DNA from: DTKD01 sp050948905
GTDB taxonomy: Bacteria; Armatimonadota; UBA5829
DNA length: 64,000 nt
Assembly: GCA_050948905.1 (NCBI GenBank)
Contig: JBMNES010000001.1
Span: 186,001-250,000, forward strand
Reading direction: 5' to 3'
In this document: positions 35,434 to 44,491 of the stretch, in pieces
Position numbering within the stretch: position 1 is the first letter of the stretch
Layout of the letters: every line of letters starts with the position of its first letter
Program-made: the position numbers and the translations under genes
The notes under the pieces: model-generated
The model's database searches: none
What the model was told of the DNA's origin: nothing
The model's input: only the letters and a program-made list of their open reading frames with translations

Positions 35434-36035
35434 AGAACAGATTATGGATTTTGGGGAGCATAGTTCTTCTATTTGCAGGGATGTGTGTGATGGAAAACAC
35501 CGCCGTGCGCGCTCGGCCCGCCGAGCCGCCTGATAAAGCTTCCGCTATTTACCAATTAGCCGGAGAATTTCGGACGGTGTTTGCCAATCTTCTTTGGATA
35601 AAGGCGGACAGGTATCATCACGAATACATACAACGCGACCCCAACTGGTGTAACAACAAGGACCTTATCGGCCTGTTAAGGATGATAACCGCGCTGGACC
35701 CACGGTTTGTGGAGGCGTACTCAGTCGGCACATATATCCTGATGAACGGATATCATAATAACATCCGGGCTATGAACTATTTGATGGAAGGCCTGGAGGC
35801 AAACCCGCGTTCAAGGGAGCTGAATCAGCTTGCGGCCGTTATGTATGCCTATAAGCTCCATAATCCGAAGCGTGCGCTGCCTTATGCGAAGAGGGCCGTG
35901 TGGTTTGCAGAAGACGACTTCAATATGCGCGTCACGAAGAAGAATCTACAATCGATCCAGCGAATGGTCAAGGAGCTTGAGGAGCAGCCAGCAGACCCTC
36001 CCACGCAATCGCAACAGCCCCAACTACCCCGATAA
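35430..36035 (+). CDS. TPR-like membrane-anchored protein
   Basis: 201 residues: an N-terminal anchor or signal segment (LWILGSIVLLFAGMCVM), then helical repeats resembling tetratricopeptide units (LIGLLRMITALDPRFVEAYS; MEGLEANPRSRELNQLAAVM; NPKRALPYAKRAVWFAEDD), then a Pro/Gln tail. Start is a GTG within the preceding stop (GTGA). The 3' end overlaps the convergent ROK gene by 68 bp. Likely a periplasmic-facing scaffold of the ABC transporter unit; exact role unknown. Confidence 0.8.
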   Translation: MKNRLWILGSIVLLFAGMCVMENTAVRARPAEPPDKASAIYQLAGEFRTVFANLLWIKADRYHHEYIQRDPNWCNNKDLIGLLRMITALDPRFVEAYSVGTYILMNGYHNNIRAMNYLMEGLEANPRSRELNQLAAVMYAYKLHNPKRALPYAKRAVWFAEDDFNMRVTKKNLQSIQRMVKELEEQPADPPTQSQQPQLPR

Positions 36036-36939
36036 GATCTCCGTGCGCGGAAGGTAATATTTCGACATCCGCCGCCAGCACCTTCATCGCCCGTTGCTTA
36101 ACCGTTTTGGTGACAGGTTCAAACAGCATCTCTCCCGCATTTGCCACCCCGCCGCCTATTATTACCGCCTGTGGGTTGAGTATATTCACCACATTAGCTA
36201 TCCCGATTCCGAGATGATACATAGCGTCCTGCCAGACTTCGGCCGCGTATGAGTCACCGTTTTTGGCTGCTTTTGCGACTGCTTCGGCAGTAAGCGGATC
36301 TTTTAGATTGTTTAAGCTGGAATCTGGGTGAGATGGCAGGCCTTCTTTGGCGATTCTGGCTATTGCAGTGCCAGATGAGAGGGCTTCAAGACAGCCGCGA
36401 TCCCCGCACTTGCAAGGCGGGCCGTCCGGGATAATCTTGGTATGGCCGATTTCGCCTGCGTTTTCACCACGTCCGCGATATGGCTGGCCGCCGATGATTA
36501 TCCCGCCTCCGATTCCTGTTGATACGGTTAGATATATGAAATCGTCGAATCGTTTTCCAGCTCCGTATCGCGCCTCGCCAAGAGCGGCAGCAGTGGCGTC
36601 GTTGTCGAGAAATGCGGGCGCGCCGAACTCATTTTGGAACAGTTTAGTCAGGCAGATGCCCTCCCAGCCAGGAAGATTCGCCACCTTATGCAGCACTCCC
36701 GACTTACGATCAAGCGGCCCGCCGCATCCTATGCCAATCGCTTTTATCTGCCCGCCGGATTCACCTATGACCTGATGAGACGCGGCAAGAATTGTATTTA
36801 AGTTGGCGTCCGGGCCAAGAGCATTCGGGGTCGACACTCGTTTGTGAGCAAGCAAAGTTCCGGCCCGATCAGCTATTCCCACTATCGACTTAGTGCCGCC
36901 GATGTCTATGCCCAATACGTTCTCGCGCTGGCTATTCAC
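35968..36939 (-). CDS. ROK family sugar kinase
   Basis: 323 residues, glucokinase-like. ATP site GIDIGGTKSIVGI, active-site region LDNDATAAALGEARYGAG, and the ROK zinc motif GHTKIIPDGPPCKCGDRGCLE. No N-terminal helix-turn-helix, so it is an enzyme rather than a NagC/XylR repressor. GTG start at 36939, overlapping the xylB stop by 8 bp. Preferred sugar cannot be deduced. Its last 68 bp are also coding on the plus strand. Confidence 0.92.
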   Translation of the reverse strand: MNSQRENVLGIDIGGTKSIVGIADRAGTLLAHKRVSTPNALGPDANLNTILAASHQVIGESGGQIKAIGIGCGGPLDRKSGVLHKVANLPGWEGICLTKLFQNEFGAPAFLDNDATAAALGEARYGAGKRFDDFIYLTVSTGIGGGIIIGGQPYRGRGENAGEIGHTKIIPDGPPCKCGDRGCLEALSSGTAIARIAKEGLPSHPDSSLNNLKDPLTAEAVAKAAKNGDSYAAEVWQDAMYHLGIGIANVVNILNPQAVIIGGGVANAGEMLFEPVTKTVKQRAMKVLAADVEILPSAHGDLIGVVGAVAIAWEGLLAAPQAP

Positions 36940-38467
36940 TGGTCAGCCTGGCCACTTCGTCGAATTGCCCGCGAAGGGAGTGGTAAAGCGACTGATACAC
37001 ACTGTAGAAGCCGTCGTAGGTCTTTTTGGCGGACAAGTCGGCCTTAGTCTCCCCGCTGATTTTAATCACCGAACGACACGCCTCGGCGACGGTTGGAAAT
37101 AGCCCTGTTCCCACTCCAGCCAGCAACGCCGCGCCGAGGGCAGGGCCTTCGTCGATGTTAATCGTGACGTGATCCTTGCCGGTGATATCCGCCTGAATCT
37201 GCCGCCATACCTGACTGCGTGCACCTCCGCCTGAAGCGCGAACCTGAGTAATCGGAACGCCCATCTCGTCGAGAATGCCAAACGAGTCGCGCAAACCATA
37301 GGCGACGCCTTCCAGCACAGCTCGCATAAAGTGTGATCGGCTACTGCGTAAAGTAATACCGAAAAATACACCTCGTGCGTGAGGATCTGGGTACGGGGCG
37401 CGTTCGCCCGTCAGATAAGGCAGGAATATCAGGCCCTCGCTGCCTGCCGAGACCCCGGCAGCCTCACGGCAGATGAGATCATACGGATCATTTCCAAGTG
37501 CCTTGGCAATGGCGGTCTCGGTGTCGGCGAAGGTGTCCCTGAACCATCGCAGGCTGCCGCCAGCCGACAACATCACTCCCATAACGTGCCATTTGCCGGG
37601 GACCGCGTGGCAAAACGTGTGCAGGCGCAGCTTGGGATCGACTGCGGGTTTATCCGCAAATGCGAATACAACGCCGGATGTGCCGACCGTGGAGGATATT
37701 ATCCCCTCTTCAACCACGCCGTTACCGACCGCCCCGGCGGCCTGATCCCCTCCGCCTCCGACTACCGGGGTACCCTCGGCCAGTCCGGTTAGTTTGGCAG
37801 CCTCGGCGGTGATTTTTCCGCTGATTTCGACACTTTCATAGGACTTGGGCATCCACTGCGCGGGAATGTCGATGGCGTCGAGCATCTCATAGGCCCATTC
37901 GCGCTTGGTGACGTTGAAAAGTGCGGTGCCGCTGGCATCGGAAACCTCAGTTGCGTATTCGCCCGTTAAACAAAATCGAATGTAGTCCTTGGGCAGCAGG
38001 ACCTTTTTTACGCGGTCGTAGATTTGAGGTTCGTGGTTGCGAAGCCAGATTATCTTGCCTGCTGTGAAGCCTGTCAGGACGGGATTCGAGATAAGCTCGA
38101 CGGTCTTTTCGCGGCCGACAGTGTCCATTATCCAGTCACATTCAGCCTGTGTGCGCTGGTCGCACCAGATAATCGCCGGTCGCAGCACCTGATTCTGTTC
38201 ATCGAGAAACACCGAACCATGCATTTGACCGGACAGCCCGATGCCCTTTATGTTAGTGGCGTCGATCTTTGACTCAGCGAGCACCTCTCGAACCGAGTCG
38301 ATTGTCCCCTGCCACCAGTCCTGCGGGTTTTGCTCTGCCCAGAGCGGTTTTGGTGTGGACAAGTCGTAAGTCTTAATCGCAGACGCCACCACATCTCCCG
38401 TGTCTGCGTTTATAAGCAGAGTTTTGGTGCCACTGGTGCCAATGTCTATTCCTAACAGGTAATTCAT
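36932..38467 (-). CDS. xylB: Xylulokinase
   Basis: FGGY-family kinase, 511 residues from the ATG at 38467 with GAGGTG upstream. Motifs: GIDIGTSGTKTLL, ISGQMHGS-type GLSGQMHGSVFLDE (substrate pocket), PKDYIRFCLTGEY, GGGDQAAGAVGNG, YLTGERAPYPDPHARG and ASGGGARSQVWRQI, all typical of D-xylulose kinases. It is paired with a ROK kinase and a URO-D-like protein, but no xylose isomerase is adjacent, so the true substrate may be another ketose. Confidence 0.92.
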   Translation of the reverse strand: MNYLLGIDIGTSGTKTLLINADTGDVVASAIKTYDLSTPKPLWAEQNPQDWWQGTIDSVREVLAESKIDATNIKGIGLSGQMHGSVFLDEQNQVLRPAIIWCDQRTQAECDWIMDTVGREKTVELISNPVLTGFTAGKIIWLRNHEPQIYDRVKKVLLPKDYIRFCLTGEYATEVSDASGTALFNVTKREWAYEMLDAIDIPAQWMPKSYESVEISGKITAEAAKLTGLAEGTPVVGGGGDQAAGAVGNGVVEEGIISSTVGTSGVVFAFADKPAVDPKLRLHTFCHAVPGKWHVMGVMLSAGGSLRWFRDTFADTETAIAKALGNDPYDLICREAAGVSAGSEGLIFLPYLTGERAPYPDPHARGVFFGITLRSSRSHFMRAVLEGVAYGLRDSFGILDEMGVPITQVRASGGGARSQVWRQIQADITGKDHVTINIDEGPALGAALLAGVGTGLFPTVAEACRSVIKISGETKADLSAKKTYDGFYSVYQSLYHSLRGQFDEVARLTSE

Positions 38468-38477
38468 TCCGACCACC

Positions 38478-39506
38478 TCATTGCCGCAAAGATGTTACGG
38501 GTTCGATTAAGGCGAAATAGTTCTCGTCCGGGACATAATATGGAATCGAGTTGCCGGAGCCTAGCCCATAGCCGCCCCGGTCTGCTGTTCGATCCAGCAT
38601 AGCCTGTGCGCGTGCGGTTATTTGCTCTGGCCTAGACCGGCAGATGAAGTCTAAATCTATGCCGCCCACAATCGCAATTCGACTTCCCCAGCGCTCGTAT
38701 GCTTCCTCAACAGGACATATTTTGTCCTCATAGGAGTGCTTGGCGTCGTATTTCATATCGTCGATTATGTCGTCCATCACGGCTTCAAGATTGCCGCAGG
38801 AGTGAAGGACTACCGGCTTACCCGCCGCATGAATCACCTCGACGATCTGTTTATGCCAGGGAAAGACATATCGGCGCATATCCGTCGGGCTGAGCATAGT
38901 CTGGCCGCTGAAACCCCAGTCATCGTTTGAGATCAAAGCCCCGACCGCAGGATGTTTCGCCGCCACTCGATAGTATTCAACTAACCTCGATCCTACATCG
39001 GCGAATATCTTTTCGACCAGTTCAGCGTCATCGGCCATCATCAAACACAGACCCTCGAACCCGACGAGCTGCATTACGTTTTCAAGCACCCCGCCCGGCC
39101 CGCAGACCACAATTTTCATCCCCTCAGGCAGTTCCTCGCCGATGACATCCAGGCGAGAATAACTAAAAGACGCGGGATCCGGCCATTTGTAGGCATCATA
39201 GGTCGCCCGGTCGGTGATAATTGCAGAGCTGTCAAGAGAGCGGCTGGCCATCTGCTCAATTTCGCCGGTCGGAAAAGTGAGATCAGAGGCATACAGCGTG
39301 ACATAATCGTAACCCGCACGCATAAAAGCCTTGAGCAGCATCCGCGCATGGTCGTAGCCCTCAAGCGGCTCATCGGCGCTTGCACCAGCTATTTTGCGGT
39401 ATAGAGCCTCGTTGAGAAAGAACTCAAAAAGAGTAGGACGGGACGGTTTTTCTCGTCGCAACACGGCGAGCAGGTTGTCGAAGTCAGGATCGTTGCAGAT
39501 ATGCAT
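38478..39506 (-). CDS. Uroporphyrinogen decarboxylase-like protein
   Basis: 342-residue TIM barrel of the URO-D/MtaA superfamily. VLHSCGNLEAVMDDIID matches the zinc-binding His-x-Cys of methylcobamide:CoM methyltransferase-type members, with an earlier ALISNDDWGFSGQTMLSP segment. The heme-pathway URO-D active-site arginines at the N-terminus are not seen. Members of this branch are frequent beside sugar genes in Planctomycetes, Lentisphaerae and Armatimonadota and have no settled function; corrinoid-linked methyl transfer is one possibility. It lies 10 bp before xylB. Confidence 0.82.
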   Translation of the reverse strand: MHICNDPDFDNLLAVLRREKPSRPTLFEFFLNEALYRKIAGASADEPLEGYDHARMLLKAFMRAGYDYVTLYASDLTFPTGEIEQMASRSLDSSAIITDRATYDAYKWPDPASFSYSRLDVIGEELPEGMKIVVCGPGGVLENVMQLVGFEGLCLMMADDAELVEKIFADVGSRLVEYYRVAAKHPAVGALISNDDWGFSGQTMLSPTDMRRYVFPWHKQIVEVIHAAGKPVVLHSCGNLEAVMDDIIDDMKYDAKHSYEDKICPVEEAYERWGSRIAIVGGIDLDFICRSRPEQITARAQAMLDRTADRGGYGLGSGNSIPYYVPDENYFALIEPVTSLRQ

Positions 39507-39689
39507 TTTGCTGCACTCCCTATAGGAATTACGAGTATGTTATACATCAAAGCGAGGCTGATCCGCAATGGGAGGAAGGGAAAACGCGAAAGAGCGAAAA
39601 AAGCGAAAGCCAGAAGTATTGAGATTGTCTCGATAGAAGGCAAGATTAACATTGATGGGTCGGACTTCAGACGCCCGACCTCGGACCTC

Positions 39690-39724
39690 GGAAAAAGCAG
39701 ATTTCTCGCTTCGCTCGAAATGAC
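39690..39724 (+). repeat. Dispersed repeat, AAGCAGATTTCTC family, copy 4
   Basis: Matches the copy at 28821-28853 over the unit, including the TCTCGCTTCGCTCGAAATGA part. Confidence 0.8.
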
Positions 39725-39804
39725 AAAGGGGTGCATTCCTGAGGGTTGCTGGGCTCGAATGATGGGAGGCTGTTGGATATGGAGAATCTGCTGATATCAG
39801 CGAA

Positions 39805-39833
39805 CGGGTGGCAATTTTGGAAATTGCCACCCG
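39805..39833. repeat. GGGTGGCAAT hairpin
   Basis: CGGGTGGCAATTT (39805-39817) pairs perfectly over 13 bp with AAATTGCCACCCG (39821-39833), just past the serC stop. It is related to the GTGGCRAT hairpin family and may also act as the serC mRNA end. Confidence 0.75.
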
Positions 39834-39857
39834 CTACTTTCTTCACTGGCCGAGTTT

Positions 39858-40937
39858 TTAGCCGTTCTTCTTCTCGAAGTCCTTCATAAACGCGGTCAAG
39901 GCATCGACAGCCTCGCGAGGGACTGCGTTGTAGATGCTGGCACGGATTCCGCCGACTGATCTGTGACCCTTTAACCCGATCATTCCAGCGTTCTTCGCCT
40001 GCGAGACAAACTCCGCCTCCAACTCCTCGCTGGGTAGTCTCCAGACCACGTTCATAATAGAACGATCCTCTTTGGCCACTGGAGAGCGCCAGAAGTCGCT
40101 GGAATCGATAGTGGAATAAAGCGCAGCGGCCTTATCCTCGTTGATCTTCTGAACCGCAGCAACCCCACCCAGCGATTCCATCCACTCCATCACCAGCTTG
40201 AGGATATATATCCCCCACGTGTTGGGAGTGTTGTACAGGCTGCCGCCTTCGGCGTGGGTTTTATATCGCAGGAAGATCGGCACACTGTCCGGGGTGCGCT
40301 CGATTAGATCCTTACGGATGATGACCAATACTAGTCCGGATGGGCCGAGGTTCTTTTGTGCGCCAGCGTAGATCAGTCCGAATTGGTTAACATCAATAAC
40401 CCGGGACATAATCTCGCTGGACATATCAGCGATCAAAGGAGCGTCTGTTTTCGGGAACTGCGGATATCGGATGCCGCCAATGGTCTCGTTTGAGCAGATA
40501 TGCACGTATGCCGCGCCATCAGTCAGCTTCAGTTCAGATTGTTTTGGCACGCGGACATAGTTCTCTTCTTTACCCGACCACGCGACATTGACGTTTCCGG
40601 CTATCTTAGCCTCTTTAATAGCCTTTGACGCCCAGCTTCCGGTGTCGATGAAATCGGCGGTTTGACCCTCGCCGAGCAGATTCATCGGAATCATCGCGAA
40701 TTGCAGACTAGCTCCACCCTGAAGGAAAAGCACCGAGTAATCGTCGGAGATCCCCATCTGGGATCGAACCTTGGCCTCCGCGGAGTCCACAATAGCCTGG
40801 AATTCCTTGGAGCGATGGCTCATCTCCATCACGCTCATCCCAGAGCCGCCCAGGTCGGTTAACTCGGCCTGAGCCTTAGTCAATACCTCCAGCGGCAACG
40901 CCGCCGGACCTGCGTTAAAGTTGTACACACGCGCCAT
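39858..40937 (-). CDS. serC: Phosphoserine aminotransferase
   Basis: PLP enzyme of serine synthesis, 359 residues. FNAGPAALPLEVL, ISDDYSVLFLQGGASLQF, ADMSSEIMSRV and the PLP lysine in YAGAQKNLGPSGLV are present, as is GHRSVGGIRASIYNA near the end. Stand-alone transcription unit; serA and serB are not nearby. GGGGGAAG precedes the ATG. Confidence 0.96.
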   Translation of the reverse strand: MARVYNFNAGPAALPLEVLTKAQAELTDLGGSGMSVMEMSHRSKEFQAIVDSAEAKVRSQMGISDDYSVLFLQGGASLQFAMIPMNLLGEGQTADFIDTGSWASKAIKEAKIAGNVNVAWSGKEENYVRVPKQSELKLTDGAAYVHICSNETIGGIRYPQFPKTDAPLIADMSSEIMSRVIDVNQFGLIYAGAQKNLGPSGLVLVIIRKDLIERTPDSVPIFLRYKTHAEGGSLYNTPNTWGIYILKLVMEWMESLGGVAAVQKINEDKAAALYSTIDSSDFWRSPVAKEDRSIMNVVWRLPSEELEAEFVSQAKNAGMIGLKGHRSVGGIRASIYNAVPREAVDALTAFMKDFEKKNG

Positions 40938-41017
40938 TTTCTTCCCCCAATATTATTTCCTGTGGATAATTATGCGGCCGGGCACATAAATCCTCTACTT
41001 TTGCAAACTCAAATATT

Positions 41018-42850
41018 CTATTTCTGATCCTGCTTTGCCGCTTCCGGCCCAGGCTCTTTCGGCGCCTCCGGAAAGCCGGTTATGACAACTCCGCTGGCCA
41101 GTTTGAATGAGACCGCCGGGTCGGAATCCCCTGGGTAATATGAGATCGTATACGACAGCTCGACCGCATCCGGCGACGACTGGCTGAATTTTAAAAACTG
41201 ATTCTGCCTCTGTGATGCCGCATAAGCCGCACCCTTAGTCGCCAATGCCGCCTTTAACAACTCCCACTGCTCATCGTTCAATTCGCTAATATCGAGTTTG
41301 CTTTGTGACATTTGGCCGCGCTGCTGGGGTGTCAATGCCGCATACAGGCGGAGAATCTGCCGATTTCGAGCCGACTCCCCTGCCCCAAGTCGCACCATTG
41401 TCGGGTCGGTCATAATAGTGTGGTCGAGCTGCTCGTCCCTGAGATCAGCGATTTGAACCAGATCCTCAATAAGAAGACCGTTGTTGAGCTTGCCACGATC
41501 CGCCCAGTATTTCAGCCACACCTCCGGAATCGCCCAGGCGCGCTTGGTGAACCAGTCCTTATCGCGGAATATCAGCACCCTGCCCGCTTTGGTCCAGTTG
41601 GAGCCGAACGCTGCCCTGATGGCCTCCAACTGAGCGCCCAGTGTCTTTTCTGAATCGTCGAAAACCGGTGCGCCGCTTGGGAAGCAGTCTGAAATAACGT
41701 TGAATTTGACCTTTTCACCGCCGATGTCAACCGGGGTGCTGGCCAAGGCCTTCAACGCGAAAGGCAATGTGGCAGTGCTGGTGGTCTTGAAGAGCTTCAA
41801 TTTTGCTCGCAGCTCAGGGTCGGAAGTGATGTCCCTGGCGGCGATTCGCTGCTTATCCGCTTTCTTAGCTGCGTCCGCCATATCAGCCTGAAGCTGCGCT
41901 CCTACCTCGTCCTTTGACGCACCGGATTTAAGGCTAAGTATTGCCTTTCCGAGAGCTTTTCCGATCGGGCTTGCCGGATCAAAGAGCGGGATATCGAAGG
42001 AATCGCTGCCGGAACCTATGGTGATCTGACCGAGGATATCCTGGGTGACGATGTTGCTTTTCGCGGAGCGGCGGTTAATCGTAACCTGTAATTTATCGAA
42101 TTTCGAGAGCAGATTGGAGTGATCCTCTGCGTCGCCTATGCTTTTGGTAAGCGAGTTGTATGATTCGGCAATTCTGCGCACGGTGGCTTGAAGCTCATCG
42201 GGCAGTTCAGCTACAGCAAAGCTGGCCTCAGTTCCCTGCACGAACGCGCCTCGGGCATCGGAGAAACGGGTCATCAAATCAGCCACATCGCGGCCCAAAG
42301 GCTCCGTTGCAAGCACATATCTCCATGGATCGGATGTCTTGAGTTTATCGGCATCGGCGCGGTTAAGTGAGCCGAGGTTAGTCATATCCGCCAGTGCGTT
42401 TTCCCGGGCGTCGCGAGCCTGCGCGTATTGCTCCGTATCTTGTGAGGCCCGCAGCGACTCTTCTTCCAATCTGGCGTTTTTGTCCTGCCAGAGCCGGTAT
42501 GTCGGCTTGCCCGCTTCCATGCCCCGGCTCCAGTGAAACCGCAGCGTGGCAGCGATATGACGCATAAGATCGACCAGCTTCATATCACTCACATAAATGA
42601 TGACTTTGCGGTCGCGCACGGCCCAGTCCTGATCGTTTAGGCCGGCGGAGAGTTTCACCTCCGCCTCGACTCCTAGCTGGTCCAACACCTCGGATACAGC
42701 AAGCCCGTCCGCGCTGAAGGTGATCAATTTCTGCAGACGCGGGTCGTCATCTTTAGACAGGGCATCGTTTGAAGATTGCTGCGCCAGGCACAAGCCCGCG
42801 CTGAGCAACGTGAGCAAAAAAGAAGCGTAAAGGAATCGGCGAAGAATCAT
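41018..42850 (-). CDS. Exported protein with STN-like N-terminus
   Basis: 610 residues with a signal peptide (1-23, ending LAQ). Residues about 38-110 resemble the STN/secretin N-terminal fold (ITFSADGLAVSEVLDQLGVE, IIYVSDMKLVDLMRHIA). The rest is alpha/beta with no recognised domain and contains long charged helices (ARLEEESLRASQDTEQYAQA). There is no beta-barrel or secretin C-domain. Probably periplasmic. Start ATG; no clear operon partner. Function unknown. Confidence 0.7.
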   Translation of the reverse strand: MILRRFLYASFLLTLLSAGLCLAQQSSNDALSKDDDPRLQKLITFSADGLAVSEVLDQLGVEAEVKLSAGLNDQDWAVRDRKVIIYVSDMKLVDLMRHIAATLRFHWSRGMEAGKPTYRLWQDKNARLEEESLRASQDTEQYAQARDARENALADMTNLGSLNRADADKLKTSDPWRYVLATEPLGRDVADLMTRFSDARGAFVQGTEASFAVAELPDELQATVRRIAESYNSLTKSIGDAEDHSNLLSKFDKLQVTINRRSAKSNIVTQDILGQITIGSGSDSFDIPLFDPASPIGKALGKAILSLKSGASKDEVGAQLQADMADAAKKADKQRIAARDITSDPELRAKLKLFKTTSTATLPFALKALASTPVDIGGEKVKFNVISDCFPSGAPVFDDSEKTLGAQLEAIRAAFGSNWTKAGRVLIFRDKDWFTKRAWAIPEVWLKYWADRGKLNNGLLIEDLVQIADLRDEQLDHTIMTDPTMVRLGAGESARNRQILRLYAALTPQQRGQMSQSKLDISELNDEQWELLKAALATKGAAYAASQRQNQFLKFSQSSPDAVELSYTISYYPGDSDPAVSFKLASGVVITGFPEAPKEPGPEAAKQDQK

Positions 42851-42895
42851 AAATTGACCATCCGGCTGGTTATGTCTTTATTCCATTTTACGAAA

Positions 42896-43348
42896 TCAGC
42901 TCTGCGGATGTTCCGGCAAAGGTTCGGAGTCGACTACCGGCACCACGGACTGAGGTCTCATCGCGGCGTATATTAGCGCTATCCCCAAACCACACCTGAT
43001 CAGCCCGGTCGTCCAGAACATAAAAATCTGGAACCCGCTGGAGCGGTTGAAAATCAAGGCGTCGAAGAGGTCTCTGATTATTTCCGGCCCGAAAAAGATG
43101 ACCAGGCCTGCGATAATCTCATATATTCCAAACACCCAAACGAAAATGCGCAGCCCAACCTGTCGCGCCGCAGCAGCGGAGACTAGCACGACCCCGACCG
43201 CGAACGCAATTATACCGAGCAATCTGAGCCACGGCAAATCAGCAATGGCCTGCGACATCGCCAAATTGGCGTTGACTAAAACGACCTCCATCAGCCCGAT
43301 CACCAAAATGACCAGGCCGATAACGCCGGTAATCTTCCTCAGAACCAT
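42896..43348 (-). CDS. Four-span membrane protein
   Basis: 150 residues with four hydrophobic segments: VIGLVILVIGLMEVVL, LLGIIAFAVGVVLVSA, VWVFGIYEIIAGLVIFF and a last one around GLIRCGLGIALIYAA. The short cytosolic tail is proline-rich. ATG at 43348 with GGAG upstream. Ends 45 bp before the 610-residue exported protein gene on the same strand. No family recognised. Confidence 0.7.
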   Translation of the reverse strand: MVLRKITGVIGLVILVIGLMEVVLVNANLAMSQAIADLPWLRLLGIIAFAVGVVLVSAAAARQVGLRIFVWVFGIYEIIAGLVIFFGPEIIRDLFDALIFNRSSGFQIFMFWTTGLIRCGLGIALIYAAMRPQSVVPVVDSEPLPEHPQS

Positions 43349-43385
43349 CACATCGCTCCATTGCGGCCGTTGTGTGATTTACGAA

Positions 43386-44432
43386 TTACATCGTCAGAGC
43401 CGCCCACACGGAATCATCGGTGATCCTTGCTTCTAAATCGACTCCATAGAAATCTCCGATCGGAGTCAGCACTTCCGGATTGTTGTCCCAAACCTGCCTC
43501 ACAGCGTCCCTGACCACTTTGACACCGGAGGCCGACATTTTACCCAGCGGCCGTCGGCACGCCCCTGAGGGCATACCCAGGCCCTGCATAATAGTCTTGA
43601 TTGCCAGCGGGTTTCGGTAGCGATCGGCAACCTTCGCAGATTGCCCATTTGGCAAGATTCGCTCGTTTTCTACTTTTACAGTCACGATACCCAGCAACGG
43701 GGTAATGGCATCACGCAGTTTTTCGGCGGTTTGGATATCGCCGTCAATAATGGACTGCACCATCTTAGAAATCGCGCCGGGCACAACGTTGGACATCACC
43801 GATATAGTGCCGTTGGCAGCGATGGCTGGGTTAGTCATCATATTAAACGTGAGGTCATCGTCTCCGCTGATTATGCAAAAATCCTCTCCGAGAAGTGAGC
43901 GCGTGTAGGCCATCCGGTCGAGGTCGCCGGTGGCTTCTTTGACTGCGCTGACGTTTGGGTATTTAGCGGCCAGAATGGCGAGGTCTTCGACTGCTAAAGC
44001 CGTGCCTGATCTGCCGGGGATAACATACGGAACCACAGTCATTTCTGGAAAGGTTGAGGCGACGACGCCGTAGTATTCGTCGCGTAGCTCCTGTGTGGAC
44101 GGGCCATTGTAGTAACAGTCCACCAACAGCACACCCTGTGCGCCATTTTTGGCTGCGCGTTCGGTGTTTTCCATCGTCTCCGCGGTGGAGTTGCTTCCGG
44201 TGCCGGCCAAAACCCCGCAGCGACCTTTGCACTTGTCCAGGGCAATATCAATGACTTCGTTGTGCTCTCTCCAATCCAAAGTCGGGGATTCCCCTGTAGT
44301 TCCAGTCGGCACAACCCCAGCTATGCCCTGTTCGATCTGGAACTCGATATTGCGCTTAAGGCCCTCCCTGTCTAGTGAAAGGTCTTGCAAAACCGGACTT
44401 ACTAACGCCGTCCACGCACCCGTAATCCTCAA
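43386..44432 (-). CDS. Dihydrodipicolinate synthase family protein
   Basis: DapA/N-acetylneuraminate lyase superfamily. GTTGESPTLDWREH gives the threonine pair, YVIPGRSGT the catalytic tyrosine, and VSAVKEATGDLDRM the Schiff-base lysine. At 348 residues it is about 50 longer than classical DapA, with an extended C-terminus (GKMSASGVKVVRDAVRQVWD). Either the lysine-pathway enzyme or another aldolase. TTG start at 44432 with GGAGGAG upstream. No other lysine gene is adjacent. Confidence 0.88.
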   Translation of the reverse strand: MRITGAWTALVSPVLQDLSLDREGLKRNIEFQIEQGIAGVVPTGTTGESPTLDWREHNEVIDIALDKCKGRCGVLAGTGSNSTAETMENTERAAKNGAQGVLLVDCYYNGPSTQELRDEYYGVVASTFPEMTVVPYVIPGRSGTALAVEDLAILAAKYPNVSAVKEATGDLDRMAYTRSLLGEDFCIISGDDDLTFNMMTNPAIAANGTISVMSNVVPGAISKMVQSIIDGDIQTAEKLRDAITPLLGIVTVKVENERILPNGQSAKVADRYRNPLAIKTIMQGLGMPSGACRRPLGKMSASGVKVVRDAVRQVWDNNPEVLTPIGDFYGVDLEARITDDSVWAALTM

Positions 44433-44491
44433 GTTACTCCTCCATTTGGCGACTTCATCAGCAAAATATTATCACCATAAACCGGTATATT

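Larger units (their letters stand above)
39507..39857. other. Spacer with dispersed repeats
   Basis: No gene. It holds a low-complexity string AACGCGAAAGAGCGAAAAAA (from 39583; related strings at 33757 and 49460), a GACTTCAGACGCCCGACCTC-type stretch, a copy of the AAGCAGATTTCTC repeat (39690-39724) and a 13-bp hairpin (39805-39833). Confidence 0.7.
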
